Notes under the pieces: model-generated
Seen by the model: the letters and a program-made list of their open reading frames with translations, nothing else
Told to the model about the DNA's origin: nothing
Database searches by the model: none
Translations under genes and position numbers: made by a program
Shown: piece by piece, positions 61,348 to 64,000 of the stretch
Layout: every line of letters begins with the position of its first letter
How positions within the stretch are numbered: position 1 is the first letter of the stretch
Source: Diospyros lotus
Taxonomy: Eukaryota; Streptophyta; Magnoliopsida; Ericales; Ebenaceae
Direction: 5' to 3'
Length of the DNA stretch: 64,000 bases
Assembly (NCBI RefSeq): GCF_014633365.1
Contig: NC_068350.1
Location: 30,185,119 to 30,249,118 of the forward strand

Positions 61348-62490
61348 GAACAAATGATGCAGTTGAGGCAAGGCAATCCTCCAGATAAAATGACTGATAA
61401 GGATATCTTAGAAAATGTTCTTGGACGACAATTTGTTCGCTTGTTTGGTTAGGGGCGATCTCCTAGTACTTCTGGGACAACATGCACTAGTGAGAAGTCT
61501 AATCGTCCAACTTACAAACAATTGGTTGATGATTTGAACCAGTACAAGTCTCTTTTTCAAGAGCTCCAAGGAGACGTGAACATGTTGCGGCAAGTATTGA
61601 TTGAAAAGAATATTATGCCTCCTCCATCTACTGTACATGTACCATCGGATCATAGTTCAGGATGATCTTGCCTCAATCCATCCTGCCTCCACCCATCCAG
61701 CTCTAGCCCTTCCTTCCATTCTACTGAAGAAGAGTTTAGCAACGAGATTTAATAATTTGTTTTATGCTTTTTTTTTCAAGAATGTTTGAACTTTTTAGGT
61801 GACTTTATGACTTTTTATATGCGTATATGTTTGAACTAAATTGTAATAGATGACTTTTTATTTTGTGACTTTTTATGTGCAACAATTGAAATTTTAAATA
61901 TAATATTTTAGCTTTGTCCACACATAATATGTTTTTTAGCCACACATGGAAATTATCCTTTCATACAGAAATTATTTTTTATATTATTGTCCACACATAA
62001 TATGCTTGTTACCCACATTATATTTTTTTTAGCCATACATATTCAAAATCTTTTTAAATTATTACCCACACATAATATTTTTTTTACCTACACATAACGT
62101 TTTTACCCACACATAAAAAAATTATTTTTAATATTATTACCCACACATAATCTTAACTTTACTTACACATAAACAAATACACGTGTCATGCCACATCATC
62201 ATCCAATTAAAGCCACATCATTAGTCACGTCATCATCCACGTCACAATTACAACTTCCTGACATATAAATACCTACACATACAGAAATATTTATCTACAC
62301 ATATATGTGTGGATAATATATTAAGATTTACCCACACATGAATATATATGTGGGTAAAAGTTATTTTCTAACCCCCCTTTACCCACACATTTTGACATTT
62401 GTATTATGTGTGAAGAAAGATTATAATTGACACATAAGGTGATTTTTACCCACATTTACGTGTGGGTAAATCCCTCAATTTCTTGTAGTG

Positions 62491-64000
62491 AAAATAAAAA
62501 TCTCTTCACAACAATGCCCTTATCAAAACTACTAACATTGACCTTTTAGTTTGGGATGTCTCTGTACACCTCTAAACCTGGGCTCTAGCCCCATTGGACT
62601 CGCCCTCAACAACTATTTTTCTCTTACTTTGGAATGACATGAGAGTAAACAAGGTGAGCCACAAGGTTCAGTAAGTATAACTAGAAATAATGGTAATGTA
62701 GGATCAAAGGCATAGATATCCAAGAAAGAGTATCAAGCGACTATAAAAAAAAATGTACAAGTGTGACATAACTCATAAGTTTTCCATTCATAACCATTCC
62801 CATGCCATGATCATCATACTTTCCATGCATTCAATCTATCGTCATACACATGCATCAATAGCAGTGAAATCCACATGGCTCTCAAGGTTACCACAACAAT
62901 GCATGTATGCATATATCATAAGAAATACTCAAACATTCAATTGAAATTCCAGCCTTACCTACTGAGCTTACAGCCACCTCGACCCATGTCAGGTACTCAT
63001 TCTTTTTCTCACCTGTGGACTTAGTCGTCGCGCAAAATAACGCAAAGATAATAATCATATTATGCATCACACATAAAATCCTATGATCATGCCAACCATG
63101 TACATGTCATTAAAAATTTCCAAAATGATTCAAGAAATATACCAAAACAGATCTTATGAAGTCTAGGTTATGGCACAAAAATCGAATTTCAATTTGGATA
63201 GCAACACAGGAAGTTATGTTCCAAAAATCGGAGCATTATCAGATTGAAATAGAAATTCCAAATTTCAAATGGGTATTTCACAGGGAATTTACAGGCTCAA
63301 TACTTGTCCAAATAATCCAAATTCTAAATAAAAAAGAAGCTTATCAAGTCTAGTTTACAATGCTAATAGAAGATCTTGAATCGAATATAACTGCAAAAAG
63401 TTATACCCAAAAGAGTACAACATGCGCAACTATCAAAAATAAGTGTAGCAAAGAAGGTAAAAAATGGTTGACCGACAGAGACTTTTTCACAAAAATAGTC
63501 GACAGTTCAAGGCCTAACCGTCGATCGTTCAAAGCCGAGACTCGCACCTCACACAAAATAAACTAAACGATCAACCGCCCTTACCCAATTGTCGACTGCT
63601 AGATACCGAGACGCGAATGAACGAAAAACAAAAAATGCTTGCAAGCTAACACAAAATTCTTGCAACAATCTTAGCCCAAATCAAATAAACGCCATCCCTT
63701 TGAAAATTATAGGGTGAACCAATACCCTATGGATGATTTTGGCAAGTCTTAACATGAATCAAGAAAAACCAACAAGATGAGAAGAACAAGGGTGAGAGAC
63801 CACAACACCAAAAATAAATCTCAACAACAAATCTCAAAGGAAAGAAATAACCAATAACCATCAACAGAAAAAGAGGATCTTGAAGCATTCAAATGAGAAA
63901 GGACAAAATATATCTTTGCATATAAATGGAGAAGAGAAAAGAACTTGCATCCAAAACTAAAGAGATATGAAGCTTGCCTCTTAAATATAAAAGAGGAAAA
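62491..64000 (-). other. Continuation of the minus-strand LTR, no gene
   Basis: Up to about 62700 this matches the LTR family of 9253-12583 in reverse; after that it is AT-rich LTR DNA without a recognised motif. Repeated 'gtcgac/gtcga' words occur near 63470-63600. Short frames here have no domain. Confidence 0.55.

Larger units (their letters stand above)
59187..61665 (+). pseudogene. TNPA-like (Ptta/En/Spm plant transposase) gene, stopped
   Basis: It begins 21 bases after the DUF4216 frame with MATSGRRGRGARREGR. Exons inferred from splice signals end with 59837-60129, 60218-60436, 60520-60714 and 61348-61665, with clear GTAAGT or GTAATG donors, AG acceptors and phase-0 introns between the 60129-60714 exons. 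The protein shows 'KRHEEVSHQDWDYLCDLW', 'KRKWESINGSRSI' and a C-terminal coiled coil around 'YKQLVDDLNQYKSLFQELQG'. This is the pattern of the plant En/Spm transposase family (PF03004 type), whose TNPA members bind subterminal repeats. In-frame stops lie at 60281, 60523, 60661, 60685 (all TGA) and 61450 (TAG), so it is dead. The 5' part is tandemly triplicated (see 59220-59640). Confidence 0.78.
57944..62493 (+). mobile_element. CACTA element with genes (57947-62490), TSD AAA
   Basis: Terminal inverted repeats start CACTACAAGAATTTGGGGG at 57947 and, reversed, CACTACAAGAAATTGAGGG from 62490, flanked by AAA. Subterminal regions (57970-58400 and 61915-62470) are packed with 'acccacacata' and 'tatgtgtgggta' in both orientations, the arrangement bound by TNPA-type proteins in En/Spm. 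Between them lie a DUF4216-containing frame, the C-terminal part of a TNP2-type transposase, and a TNPA-like pseudogene. The catalytic Transposase_21 part is absent, so the copy cannot move by itself. Confidence 0.92.
57731..64000 (-). mobile_element. Gypsy-type LTR, minus strand, interrupted and running off the window
   Basis: The 3' end (plus sense) is TGTAAGGCCCATT at 57731. The next 90 bases match the reverse complement of the last 90 bases of the LTR ending at 12583. After the CACTA element (57947-62490) the match resumes with the 'attggactcgccc...gtgagccacaagg' block (62597-62672), the reverse complement of 12235-12305. Beyond about 62750 the sequence no longer follows that LTR, so this is a related, not identical, family. 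The LTR continues past 64000. There is no primer-site sequence to its left, so it is a 3' or solo LTR. Confidence 0.75.

Overview
This window is plant nuclear DNA, almost certainly from a eudicot. The evidence is plant-type LTR retrotransposons with tRNA-Met primer sites, several CACTA (En/Spm) transposon families, a Helitron end, and one intron-containing group III WRKY transcription-factor gene. I cannot name the species.

Only one intact host gene is visible: the WRKY gene at 41356..42850 (minus strand, three exons, 324 residues). Nearly everything else is nested transposable-element DNA, and most of the elements can be bounded exactly from terminal dinucleotides and target-site duplications (TSDs).

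Layout. 1-889: truncated minus-strand Ty3/gypsy-type LTR. 1954-4726: solo LTR (TSD CTATG). 5225-6571: long imperfect inverted repeat. 6572-8631: CACTA element without genes (TSD TTC). 9253-25775: a complete but decayed Ty3/gypsy retrotransposon with LTRs of about 3.3 kb, a primer-binding site, a polypurine tract and TSD AATTT. Its interior holds gag, RT and integrase remnants, a CACTA element (14629-18609, TSD AGT) that itself contains a Helitron end and a 350-bp tandem array, and a solo LTR (20055-22213, TSD ATAAA). 27260-28767: Copia-type solo LTR (TSD ATAAT). 30350-33866: minus-strand Copia pseudogene split by a gypsy-type solo LTR (31161-33696). 33867-34800: CACTA fragment. 34942-38127: CACTA element (TSD CGA) that seems to carry captured host exons, one resembling an ATRX/CHR20-type SNF2 gene. 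41356-42850: WRKY gene. 46102 to at least 57730: a Copia element whose 5' LTR, gag, protease and integrase pieces are separated by later insertions up to three levels deep. 57731-64000: minus-strand gypsy LTR interrupted by a CACTA element (57947-62490, TSD AAA). That CACTA element still carries a DUF4216 reading frame and a TNPA-like pseudogene.

The elements do not work together as a pathway; the window is a record of successive insertions, LTR-LTR recombination and decay, partly with a CpG-deamination look. No tRNA, rRNA, CRISPR array or bacterial-type operon was seen. All coordinates, TSDs and translations were read by eye, and no database search was possible.
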